Positions 5,838-12,860 of a stretch of 18,420 nt of DNA are shown piece after piece. This stretch comes from an uncultured Oscillospiraceae bacterium (GTDB taxonomy: Bacteria; Bacillota; Clostridia; Oscillospirales; Ruminococcaceae), in assembly GCA_934486875.1 (NCBI GenBank), contig CAKSPU010000045.1:1-18420 (forward strand), in the 5' to 3' direction. The notes under the pieces are model-generated. The model had not been told where the DNA came from. It was given only the letters and a program-made list of their open reading frames with translations, and did not search any database. The translations under genes were made by a program, and so were the position numbers. Position 1 is the first letter of the stretch; the number at the start of each line of letters is the position of its first letter.

Positions 5838-8813
5838 TTATTCCACATTTTTAAGAGCTTCGCTCTTAGATACCTTGGAGACCTTTCTCATCTGGAGAAG
5901 TGCCACAACAGCAAAGCAGGCAAGACCTGTAACGATCATAACAACATATGTCATCGGGCTCATTATGTACGGGAAATATCCTGCCATCATCGTGTAAAGA
6001 TATTTCTCAAACACCACACGCATCAGTATGTCGATAAATGGAACTGCAAGAGCAAGTCCTATCACCACCACAACAGCAGTGGAGACGATGTAAAGTCCGC
6101 CTATCTCATTGTTTCTGAAACCAAGTATCTTGGTTATCGCAATGGACTGGAAATTCCTGTCAATTATCTGCTTGCAGAGGATATACATTACAATGATGAA
6201 GAACAGCGCTCCGAACCACCTGATAAGATCCATCATCGAGCCCATCGACACCATAAGCTGATCCGAAAGCTTGGTGTAATCGCTTGCTGTCATCACAGCC
6301 GCAATGTCATCGGGGTCAAGGTCGGTAAGCTCATTGTCGGAGAAATAGCCTGTGAAATGATCCGACTTTTCACCGAAAGTCCTGTTGTAATCATCAAGAT
6401 CCATAAACACAGCCAAAGAGGAATTGTAATCATAAACGCCGCCTATCTCAAGGACATAGGAGCTGTCACGCTTGTATTTTTCGTCAAGCTCGATAGTGTC
6501 GCCTGTGTCAAGTCCGAACTTCTTGCTGATGCCCGTGGAAATAAGCACCTTTCCCTCGGGGATATCCGCAGGAACATAGCGGCTGTCCTTTTCTGTTCCG
6601 TAAACGGAAATGCTGTCTGTAAGGAAACCCTCCTTGGAAAAGTCAAAGCTCGACATCGCAAATTTTTCTGCGCTTTCGTCAGCAGTGCCTTCCGCTTCCT
6701 CGCTGTCATAAAGTATGTACTGATAATTGCTTATGATATCTTCCACTATCATATCCTTGTAATCGTCAAGCATTCTCGGGAACATATCACCGAAGCTGAT
6801 AAGAGCCGCACCGAAGAGTATTCCGATTATCATTACGATATATCCGGGAAGATTTGTGAGGATTATCCTGAGACTGAATCTTGTTTTGAATGGTATCTTT
6901 GTGTTAAGTCTCACAGCCTTTTTGTTGCTGTTCTTCTTAAGGTCACGGCGCAGGAATTTCAGAGGGCTGAGCTTCAGCTTTGAGATCAGCACGAAGAGAT
7001 TTATCACCAGCATAAGGATCATAGGTCCGACTGTGGAGATAAGAAATGCGGAGGGGTTCCAGAGGGTCTTGTAGGTCGTAAGGGAATAGGAGCCGAGATA
7101 AAGGTCCACGCAGAAATCCTTAAGCACAGTGTAGCCGAGGATATTTCCCACAACTGCGGAGATAAGCGTTACTATTATGGGCACTGCCATATAGTGTCTC
7201 ACAAGCTCGCCCTTTGTGTAGCCAGACGCACGGAGTGTACCGATAACGCCTGCTTCGGAAACAATGGTGTTGGATATGGTCACCGCAAAGATAAAGGCGA
7301 TGACTGCTATCATCATATAGCACATTACCATTGTGCCTGCTTCATCTCCGCCGATATCGTCAATGGAGAACGTAACGCCCTGATTGAGATAGCGGGGAAG
7401 ATAATCGTCTACGGCAATTATGTCAGTCTTGTCTATCTCGTCCTCGAAAGCCTCGTCCTCGGGCATTTCGTAATCCTCGCCGTTCAGCTCTGCGTCAACA
7501 GCGTCCTCGATTATGCCGAAAAGGAAATCATCGAGGGGAACGGAAATATCCTCTTTTGCAGGACGGGGAACGGTGTCTATATAAGCGTCCCTGAAATCGT
7601 CCTCGGAGGGTCCGCCGTATTCCTCACCCCTGACGGCAGCCGCCACGCTGTCCTCGATAACGCCGAACATAAAGTCGTCAACATCAACGGTAAGCTCATC
7701 TTTTGCAGGCTTAGGAACGCTGTCAATGTATTCGTTGATAAGATCCTGCTCATCGGGAGCTGTGTATTCCTCACCCGAAAGCATTGCGGCAACGGTGTTT
7801 TCTATCATTCCGAACGTAAAATCATCGACCGATACCGAAAGGTCTGATTTTTTCGGTTTCTCCCCTGTTGCCATATAAAGCGCCGCATATTCCTCCGCAC
7901 CCTTCTGTGCATTTTCGGAAATTTCGGTGAGCTTCTTTTCAATAGCTGCCTGATAAAGCTTTCCGTATTCCTCAGCGCCCTCGGCAATAGTGTCGGTCAC
8001 CTCGTTTACCTTTTCTTCAAAGGCATCTCCCAGAATGTCGCCGTATTCCTCGGAAGCCTTTTCAAGTCTGTCGGTAAGCTCATTCACCTGTTCCTCAACA
8101 ATGGCTTCGTCATAATCCGTAAGCTCATCTTCAAGCACATCGGTAAGCTTGTCCGAAAGCTCCGCAGCTTCGATATCATCGCTGTAGGAAGTATTGTATT
8201 TCCAGGCATAATTGTAGCTGATGTTCTTGCTGCCGATGCTCTCATATCCGCTGTCGGTCATTACCGCAACGGAGAAATTTATAGTGTCGAACATAGGGTC
8301 GGTGTTCTTCTCAAAAAGAGTGCTGTAGTTCGGAAGAGCGATAAAGCCCGTTATTCTGAGTACCTTGCCGCAAAGGGTGATGCTGTCGCCTACGTTTATG
8401 TCATTGTTTTTCGCAAAAACCCTGTCAATGGCTATCTCATTGTCTGCCGCAGGAAGCTCTCCGCTCAGCAGGCAGGGATTGTTGAGAGTGTCGCTCAGTC
8501 TGTAAACTCTGATGTCGGCACCTGTTTCGGCGGTAGCTTCATCAAAATAAATGCTGTCATAAAATTTAATTCCGCCCTTTTCTTCCAGGGCAGTCCTCAG
8601 CGTGTCGGGGAGGGGCTTGTCAAAGGTGATATGTCCGTCCTCAAGGTTATAAAGCCCGAAGCTTTCATAATAGGCAGCTTTCAGGCTCTCGTTTCCCACT
8701 CTCATTCCCGAACACATTGAAATGAGCAGCACCATCATAATGAAAATGGCGATGTATTTTGAAGCGTCCTTTGCAAGCTCCCTCGGTATTCTTTTTATCA
8801 GCGGATCTCTCAT
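5838..8813 (-). CDS. Large FtsX-type ABC permease with two tandem-repeat families
   Basis: Membrane subunit of a second ABC system, 991 residues, related to the two-FtsX-domain permeases of Gram-positive bacteria. Helix 1 is at about 21-41. A large outer domain follows, with a MacB-like portion (about 45-230), three 26-residue Glu-rich repeats (243-317) and three 49-residue repeats (318-464). The first FtsX block has helices near 497-517, 543-563 and 590-611, then a helix at 656-676, a second outer domain, and a second FtsX block near 860-883, 905-930 and 955-974. The start ATG has a G-run Shine-Dalgarno (8821-8826) and follows the ATPase gene by 14 bases. The substrate is unknown; such permeases may export peptides or lipids or act as mechanotransmitters. 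Confidence 0.9.
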   Translation of the reverse strand: MRDPLIKRIPRELAKDASKYIAIFIMMVLLISMCSGMRVGNESLKAAYYESFGLYNLEDGHITFDKPLPDTLRTALEEKGGIKFYDSIYFDEATAETGADIRVYRLSDTLNNPCLLSGELPAADNEIAIDRVFAKNNDINVGDSITLCGKVLRITGFIALPNYSTLFEKNTDPMFDTINFSVAVMTDSGYESIGSKNISYNYAWKYNTSYSDDIEAAELSDKLTDVLEDELTDYDEAIVEEQVNELTDRLEKASEEYGDILGDAFEEKVNEVTDTIAEGAEEYGKLYQAAIEKKLTEISENAQKGAEEYAALYMATGEKPKKSDLSVSVDDFTFGMIENTVAAMLSGEEYTAPDEQDLINEYIDSVPKPAKDELTVDVDDFMFGVIEDSVAAAVRGEEYGGPSEDDFRDAYIDTVPRPAKEDISVPLDDFLFGIIEDAVDAELNGEDYEMPEDEAFEDEIDKTDIIAVDDYLPRYLNQGVTFSIDDIGGDEAGTMVMCYMMIAVIAFIFAVTISNTIVSEAGVIGTLRASGYTKGELVRHYMAVPIIVTLISAVVGNILGYTVLKDFCVDLYLGSYSLTTYKTLWNPSAFLISTVGPMILMLVINLFVLISKLKLSPLKFLRRDLKKNSNKKAVRLNTKIPFKTRFSLRIILTNLPGYIVMIIGILFGAALISFGDMFPRMLDDYKDMIVEDIISNYQYILYDSEEAEGTADESAEKFAMSSFDFSKEGFLTDSISVYGTEKDSRYVPADIPEGKVLISTGISKKFGLDTGDTIELDEKYKRDSSYVLEIGGVYDYNSSLAVFMDLDDYNRTFGEKSDHFTGYFSDNELTDLDPDDIAAVMTASDYTKLSDQLMVSMGSMMDLIRWFGALFFIIVMYILCKQIIDRNFQSIAITKILGFRNNEIGGLYIVSTAVVVVIGLALAVPFIDILMRVVFEKYLYTMMAGYFPYIMSPMTYVVMIVTGLACFAVVALLQMRKVSKVSKSEALKNVE
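7422..7862 (-). repeat. Three 49-residue (147-bp) coding repeats in the FtsX permease
   Basis: Residues 318-366, 367-415 and 416-464 are tandem copies. Each carries a V/L-DDF-x-FG-x-IE core (VDDFTFGMIEN, VDDFMFGVIED, LDDFLFGIIED), then GEEY or GEDY, and the first two end with YIDSV or YIDTV. The DNA copies are diverged, so the duplication is not recent. Confidence 0.9.
7863..8087 (-). repeat. Three 26-residue coding repeats in the FtsX permease
   Basis: Residues 243-268, 269-294 and 295-317 repeat the pattern (V/L)(N/T)E(L/V/I)(T/S)...EEY...: VNELTDRLEKASEEYG, VNEVTDTIAEGAEEYG, LTEISENAQKGAEEYA. Period and composition suggest helical, possibly coiled-coil, segments. They directly precede the 49-residue repeats. 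Confidence 0.85.
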
Positions 8814-8827
8814 TTTAAGCCCCCCTA

Positions 8828-9526
8828 TTACCAGTCAAGCTCTTCTGCGGACAGCTTCTTATCGTTATGTATCTCTTTTCTTACCATACCGTCACGAAGC
8901 TTTACCACCTTGTCAGCCATATCCTTGATAGCCTCATTGTGAGTTACCATAATTACAGTGGTGTTGTACTTCTGATTAACGGTCTCGATAAGCTTAAGTA
9001 TCTCCTTGGAGGTGTTGTAGTCGAGAGCACCGGTAGGCTCATCGCAAAGGAGAATATCGGGATTTTTAACTATCGCACGTCCGATAGAGCATCTCTGCTG
9101 CTGACCGCCCGAAAGCTGTGAGGGAAGCTTGTGACGGTGCTCATAAAGCCCCAGGGTTTTGAGTATCTCGTCAACATCAAGAGGGTGGTCGCTGAGATAT
9201 GCCCCTGTCTCGACGTTCTCTTTGATGTTGAGGTTGGGAATGAGGTTGTACATCTGGAAAATGTAGCCGAGGTGCTTGCGCCTGTACTCCGTCAGTGCCT
9301 TTTCGTTCATATTTTCGGTCTTTTCGCCGTCAATGGAAATGTACCCCGAATCAGCGTCATCAATTCCGCCGATAATGTTAAGAAGCGTTGATTTTCCGCT
9401 TCCCGAAGGTCCGAGGAGAACACAGAACTCCCCCTTTTCAACGCCGATGTTTATTCCCTTAAGGACCTCCACCTTGCTGTCGCCGCTTCCGTAGCTTTTT
9501 CTGATATCCTTGATATCTATAAACAT
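8828..9526 (-). CDS. ABC transporter ATPase of the second exporter
   Basis: Nucleotide-binding subunit for the large FtsX permease encoded 14 bases downstream. Motifs, counted from the chosen start: Walker A GPSGSGKS (39-46), Q-loop FQMYN with Q91, signature LSGGQQQR (138-145), Walker B LLCDEP with D162/E163, and an H-loop in MVTHNE. The length is 232 residues. The reading frame extends upstream to a TTG at 9574, but the ATG at 9526 has AAAGGG nine bases ahead and begins at the conserved fold (MFIDIKDIRKSYG). An ATG at 9532 would be only three bases from that site. Transcription probably starts near 9653 from a near-consensus promoter under a dyad. Confidence 0.94.
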   Translation of the reverse strand: MFIDIKDIRKSYGSGDSKVEVLKGINIGVEKGEFCVLLGPSGSGKSTLLNIIGGIDDADSGYISIDGEKTENMNEKALTEYRRKHLGYIFQMYNLIPNLNIKENVETGAYLSDHPLDVDEILKTLGLYEHRHKLPSQLSGGQQQRCSIGRAIVKNPDILLCDEPTGALDYNTSKEILKLIETVNQKYNTTVIMVTHNEAIKDMADKVVKLRDGMVRKEIHNDKKLSAEELDW

Positions 9527-9584
9527 ACCCATACACCCTTTCATTGATGATATTTTTTTGCTTTTTCCAACCAATGCTATGAAA

Positions 9585-9633
9585 CAATCGCTCTATAAAT
9601 AAACCGAGAACCTGTCTGTTGGTTATTAGTATT
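9585..9633. repeat. Palindrome-family repeat, copy 3 (degenerate)
   Basis: This segment aligns with the copy at 5771-5837: CAATCGCTCTATAAATAAA then CCGAG against CAATTGTTCTATAGATAAA then GCCGAG, followed by TGTCT and the arm end GGTTATTAGTATTA. The outer part of the left arm is missing or changed and the right arm lacks about eight bases. It lies in the 5' leader of the second exporter operon. Assignment is by eye. Confidence 0.55.
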
Positions 9634-9657
9634 ATATATGTTCAATTGTTCATATAT
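9634..9657 (-). promoter_or_regulatory. Candidate operator over the start site of the second exporter operon
   Basis: A dyad of ATATATG (9634-9640) and CATATAT (9651-9657) with a ten-base centre TTCAATTGTT. It lies directly downstream of the -10 box and covers the predicted start near 9653, a typical repressor position. The centre contains CAATTGTTC, also found in the palindrome-family repeats at 114-122 (as complement) and 5782-5790. No regulator gene is nearby. Confidence 0.5.
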
Positions 9658-9659
9658 TC

Positions 9660-9687
9660 ATTATACTGATTTTTCCTGTTATGTCAA
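9660..9687 (-). promoter_or_regulatory. Sigma-A-type promoter of the ATPase-FtsX operon
   Basis: On the minus strand TTGACA (9687-9682) and TATAAT (9665-9660) both match consensus perfectly, with a 16-base spacer. This predicts strong basal activity unless repressed through the dyad just downstream. The 5' leader would be about 125 bases and includes repeat copy 3. Confidence 0.85.
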
Positions 9688-9718
9688 CGGTTTTAAAACG
9701 GTTTCGTATGATTACACA

Positions 9719-9742
9719 ATCAGTTAGCATATGATAACTGAT
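9719..9742. promoter_or_regulatory. Inverted repeat upstream of the exporter promoter
   Basis: ATCAGTTA (9719-9726) and TAACTGAT (9735-9742) are perfect inverted copies around GCATATGA, and TTTT follows on the plus strand. It lies about 30 bases upstream of the -35 box of the ATPase-FtsX operon. It may be a regulator binding site. The AT-rich stem makes it a poor terminator, and no plus-strand gene ends here. Confidence 0.35.
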
Positions 9743-9760
9743 TTTTATGGAATATGTAAC

Positions 9761-9795
9761 AAAAAATCTCCGCTCATCTTTCAAATGAGCGGAGA
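9761..9795 (-). terminator. Intrinsic terminator after the polytopic membrane protein gene
   Basis: Bases 9785-9795 (ATGAGCGGAGA) pair perfectly with 9767-9777 (TCTCCGCTCAT) around a seven-base loop. On the minus strand the stem is followed by six T (AAAAAA at 9761-9766). It sits 41 bases after the stop of the minus-strand gene ending at 9836. Confidence 0.9.
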
Positions 9796-9835
9796 CGGAT
9801 ATAACAGGCGTTATCCAAAGCTTTGTGAAGCTGCT

Positions 9836-11152
9836 TTATCTGTGCCGTTTCTTTCCGACCTTTTTCTCAGACATCGGCGCACCGAAGGTATAGAACCACA
9901 CAGCCCCCATAAGGGCAAGCACCGTTGCCGCCTGAGCACGGTATGTAAAGAAATCGTGGAGATATGAATGGTTGCTCAGTACAATATACCGCAGATACGG
10001 CAGCATTCCGAGAACGAGCATAAGCGCCGCAAAGCCCTGTCCGCTGCCCTTTTCACCCCTGCGGAATATGAGAAATATGCCCGCAGACACTGCGGCTGTG
10101 AGGAAAAGTCCTGCAATGATATTAGCAGGGCTGACCCTTTCATATCCCCCGAACATTGCGGATATGTTGGCGAGAGGTGCAAGGAAGATCTGCGCAATGG
10201 GTGAAAGCTCCTCCGCTTCGCCGTAAATTCTTTCCTCTGCGGAGGAAAGGGCAGAGGTGAATTTGTTTTCCCCCGTCACAATGCTTGCGGCAGTCCATTT
10301 TACGAGGAATGTGCAGAGATATGCGGACACCCACGAAACGCCGCATTTTGCAGATGACGCAAGCTCCCTTTTAAAGCCCGCAAACCGCCCCTCGTTTTTC
10401 CGTATCATCATAATTATGATAAGGGGAATGAGCACCGTCAGAGTTTCGGTGGTGAGAAAATCGAAAAATGCCGTCATAGTTCCGCATATCACCGAAAGCA
10501 CCGAAAGGGTCTCATCGCCATTTTTTTCAAGACTCACAAAAAACGGCAGCATTCCAAGGCATATGAGCACCGTCGGCATATATTCCAGTGAAAGGCGGAT
10601 ATTGTACATCTGCACCGCCCCAAAGGATATCACAAGCGCCGCCGCCGCAAAGCTCTGCCGCCTTTTTATCAGTATAATGCAGTCGATGATGAGAAAAAGC
10701 AGGGCAAAAATAACGCCTGCAAGCTTTATCTCCCTTACGTCCCCCAAAAGCATAAGCGGACGGATAAAAATGACCGAGCCGTGCCAGTATCGGGAATAAT
10801 CGGTGTTGGGAGGAGTGTCCTCAAAAACTGCGGAAAAAAGCCCGTAGTTTTCTCCCCTGTCCGTCACCCCGTCATCTCCGTCATAATATTTCGTGTCAAG
10901 GGAGGACACAAAGGGGTCATCACTTTTTATGTTCCAGAGCACATTCAGAAGTATCACATCGGCATAATTATCCGTGACGGAGTTTTGTCCTGCGCTCTGA
11001 TAAAAGGGGGCAGCGCCGTTATATTGCTCGGCGCTCCCAAACATATTCGTCCTTATTTTCCCGTTCGGGATAAGGGATGTAAGGACAAGAAGCGCCCATA
11101 ATGCCCCTATCGTAATAAAAAATGCACCGATGCATTTAAGTATATTTTTCAA
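9836..11152 (-). CDS. Polytopic membrane protein of unknown function
   Basis: I do not recognise the family. The 438-residue protein has a membrane helix at 9-28, an outer domain at about 30-135 (acidic, with KYYDGDDGVTDRGENYG and a YWHGS motif at 122-126), then about nine further hydrophobic segments from 142 to 432. Conserved-looking spots are DFLTTE at 231-236 and NHSYLHDFFTYR before the last helix. The C-terminus is basic (SEKKVGKKRHR). This layout, one helix, a polar loop, then many helices, resembles GT-C-type membrane glycosyltransferases, but no diagnostic motif settles it. The start is TTG at 11152, backed by GAAAGG eight bases upstream. It lies last after the DGC-CobU-PilT genes but beyond a terminator, so expression may be by read-through. 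Confidence 0.75.
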   Translation of the reverse strand: MKNILKCIGAFFITIGALWALLVLTSLIPNGKIRTNMFGSAEQYNGAAPFYQSAGQNSVTDNYADVILLNVLWNIKSDDPFVSSLDTKYYDGDDGVTDRGENYGLFSAVFEDTPPNTDYSRYWHGSVIFIRPLMLLGDVREIKLAGVIFALLFLIIDCIILIKRRQSFAAAALVISFGAVQMYNIRLSLEYMPTVLICLGMLPFFVSLEKNGDETLSVLSVICGTMTAFFDFLTTETLTVLIPLIIIMMIRKNEGRFAGFKRELASSAKCGVSWVSAYLCTFLVKWTAASIVTGENKFTSALSSAEERIYGEAEELSPIAQIFLAPLANISAMFGGYERVSPANIIAGLFLTAAVSAGIFLIFRRGEKGSGQGFAALMLVLGMLPYLRYIVLSNHSYLHDFFTYRAQAATVLALMGAVWFYTFGAPMSEKKVGKKRHR

Positions 11153-11166
11153 TATGATTACCTTTC

Positions 11167-11204
11167 AGAAAAAATGCCCTTCTCCGATTCGGGAGAAAGG
11201 CATT
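11167..11204 (-). terminator. Intrinsic terminator after the pilT-like gene
   Basis: Bases 11192-11204 (GGAGAAAGGCATT) pair with 11173-11185 (AATGCCCTTCTCC), with one mismatch and a six-base loop. A T-run follows on the minus strand (A-run at about 11169-11174). It lies 13 bases after the PilT stop and just before the Shine-Dalgarno of the next gene, so it probably reduces transcription into that gene. Confidence 0.85.
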
Positions 11205-11216
11205 GAATTTTTAATA

Positions 11217-12278
11217 TCAGAATCCTGCTGTCATATTCAGAGCCTTTTCCATTTCAGCCTTGTCGGGAGCATATTCCATAGCAGTCTCGTAGGAAACGAT
11301 GCCTCTCTTGTAAAGTCTTGCAAGATGATCCTGGAAAGTACACATTCCCTGACGTGCGCCTGCCTGCATAGTGGATTCGATCTGAGGTATCTTGTTGGCT
11401 CTAACCTGGCTTCTTACAGCGTCTGTGCCAATGAGTATCTCAAGAGCCGCAGCACGTCCCTTTCCGTCCGCAGTGGGCAGAAGTGTCTGCGAAATAACGC
11501 CCTGGAGCATATTGGCAAGCTGTGCTCTCACCTGCTCCTGTGCGTGGGGAGGGCAGGCATCAATGATACGGTCAATGGTCTGTGCAGCGCCTGATGTATG
11601 AAGTGTTGCAAGCACAAGATGTCCTGTTTCGGCAGCGGTCATTGCGAGGGAAATGGTCTCATAGTCTCTCATTTCGCCCACGAGGATAACATCGGGATCC
11701 TCACGGAGAGCACTTCTGAGGGCATCGCTGAATGAACCCACATCTCTGCCTATCTCACGCTGATGAATGGTAGCCTTTTCGGGAACATATCTGTACTCAA
11801 CGGGGTCTTCGATGGTGATGATGTGGCAGGCACGGTTTCTGTTGATGTAATCAACCATTGCGGAAAGTGTTGTGGATTTACCCGAACCCGTAGGACCTGT
11901 AACAAGGATAAGTCCCCTCTTCTTCTCTGCAAGCTCGGTGAGCACCGAGGGCATTTTCAGTTCCTCGAGAGTGGGTATCTTATCATTTAAAAGTCTGATA
12001 CAGCAGGCAAGTCTGCCGCTCTGTCTGAACACGTTCACACGCTGTCTTGCGCCGTTTTCAAGCTCGAAGCTGAAGTCGATGTCCTGACCTGTGGTGAGGA
12101 GCTGCTCCTGCTCGGCGCTCAGTATGGAAAGGATAGTGCGGTTAACAACGATATCGGAAAGCTCCTTGAACTTTTTCAGCTCGCCGTTTATGCGGACAAC
12201 TGTGGGAGCGCCGACTGTAAGGTGAATATCGGAAGCGCCAAGCTCCCTTGCTTCCATAATAAATTCTTCAAATGTCAT
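11217..12278 (-). CDS. pilT: PilT-like type IV pilus retraction ATPase
   Basis: Hexameric AAA-like secretion ATPase of the PilT/PilB family; PilT disassembles type IV pili. Its 353 residues fit PilT rather than the longer PilB. The N-terminal PAS-like domain begins with ASDIHLTVG (15-23). Walker A is GPTGSGKST (128-136), the Asp box is TIEDPVE (155-161), Walker B is DVILVGEMRD (196-205) with E202, and the His box is TGHLVLATLHT (218-228). The C-terminal PilT motif AIRNLIRE is degenerate here (AVRSQVRANK, 287-296), so retraction activity is less certain. Ribosome binding site GAGGGG lies at 12286-12291. It follows the CobU-like gene by 15 bases; no pilin or assembly genes occur in the window. 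Confidence 0.9.
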   Translation of the reverse strand: MTFEEFIMEARELGASDIHLTVGAPTVVRINGELKKFKELSDIVVNRTILSILSAEQEQLLTTGQDIDFSFELENGARQRVNVFRQSGRLACCIRLLNDKIPTLEELKMPSVLTELAEKKRGLILVTGPTGSGKSTTLSAMVDYINRNRACHIITIEDPVEYRYVPEKATIHQREIGRDVGSFSDALRSALREDPDVILVGEMRDYETISLAMTAAETGHLVLATLHTSGAAQTIDRIIDACPPHAQEQVRAQLANMLQGVISQTLLPTADGKGRAAALEILIGTDAVRSQVRANKIPQIESTMQAGARQGMCTFQDHLARLYKRGIVSYETAMEYAPDKAEMEKALNMTAGF

Positions 12279-12293
12279 AAAATTTCCCCTCTC

Positions 12294-12839
12294 TTACTTT
12301 ATCTTGAACTGGATACCGCTGGCGGAAAGATAGACCTCGTTGGACATATTTGCGATACGCTGATTTACATTTCCGAGAATTTCTCTGAAAACAGCCTGAT
12401 CGTGATTTTCGGGGGTAACGGAGAAGCCTGTTTCAAGAGTAATGGTTATCATAGTGCCGTCTATCACCATAATTTTGTCGTACATTTCGCTGATATCCGC
12501 AATGATCTTTTTCTCAATGTCCTTTTTGGTCTGCTCGTCGATCTTGGAAAGGTCGGGACACATATCATTCATAACCTTTGAGGTATATGCCGCAAGGCTG
12601 TCGAAAATGACGAACTTGTGGTCGGTGATAAATTCCGTGGGAGCCTTCACAGCCCCTGTCTTTATGTCCCACTCAACAAAATTGTGCTTGTTGCCGTACT
12701 CGATGCGTCCCATAGTATCATGATCCACCTCATCTGCCACTGCAAGATAAAGCACATAATCGCAGGCTGCAAGATATGACACTGCCCATCTGGATTTTCC
12801 GCTTGCTGCGCCGCCTGTTACAAGAATAGTTTTTGACAT
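12294..12839 (-). CDS. CobU-like adenosylcobinamide kinase/guanylyltransferase homologue lacking the key His
   Basis: CobU normally phosphorylates adenosylcobinamide and transfers GMP to it during cobalamin assembly. The 181-residue protein aligns along the family: P-loop GGAASGKS (9-16), FDSLAAYTSKVM (79-90), the TPEN segment (142-145), and the C-terminal GNVNQRIANMSNEVYL ending in SGIQFKIK. In Salmonella CobU, RIQHHKDGRPAHW carries the guanylylated His46. The matching stretch here is RIEYGNKHNFVEW (45-57), where both histidines are replaced by Tyr-Gly; only H52 is near. Loss of the transferase step is likely. There are no other cobalamin genes here, and it lies between the cyclase and pilT genes, 21 bases after the former. 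A changed role is possible. Confidence 0.8.
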   Translation of the reverse strand: MSKTILVTGGAASGKSRWAVSYLAACDYVLYLAVADEVDHDTMGRIEYGNKHNFVEWDIKTGAVKAPTEFITDHKFVIFDSLAAYTSKVMNDMCPDLSKIDEQTKKDIEKKIIADISEMYDKIMVIDGTMITITLETGFSVTPENHDQAVFREILGNVNQRIANMSNEVYLSASGIQFKIK

Positions 12840-12860
12840 TTTCTATCGTTCCTTTCGGTA

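Noticed and set aside
8828..9574. Longer ATPase starting at TTG 9574
   Set aside because: The added residues are not part of the ABC fold and lack a good ribosome binding site; ATG 9526 has AAAGGG at proper spacing.
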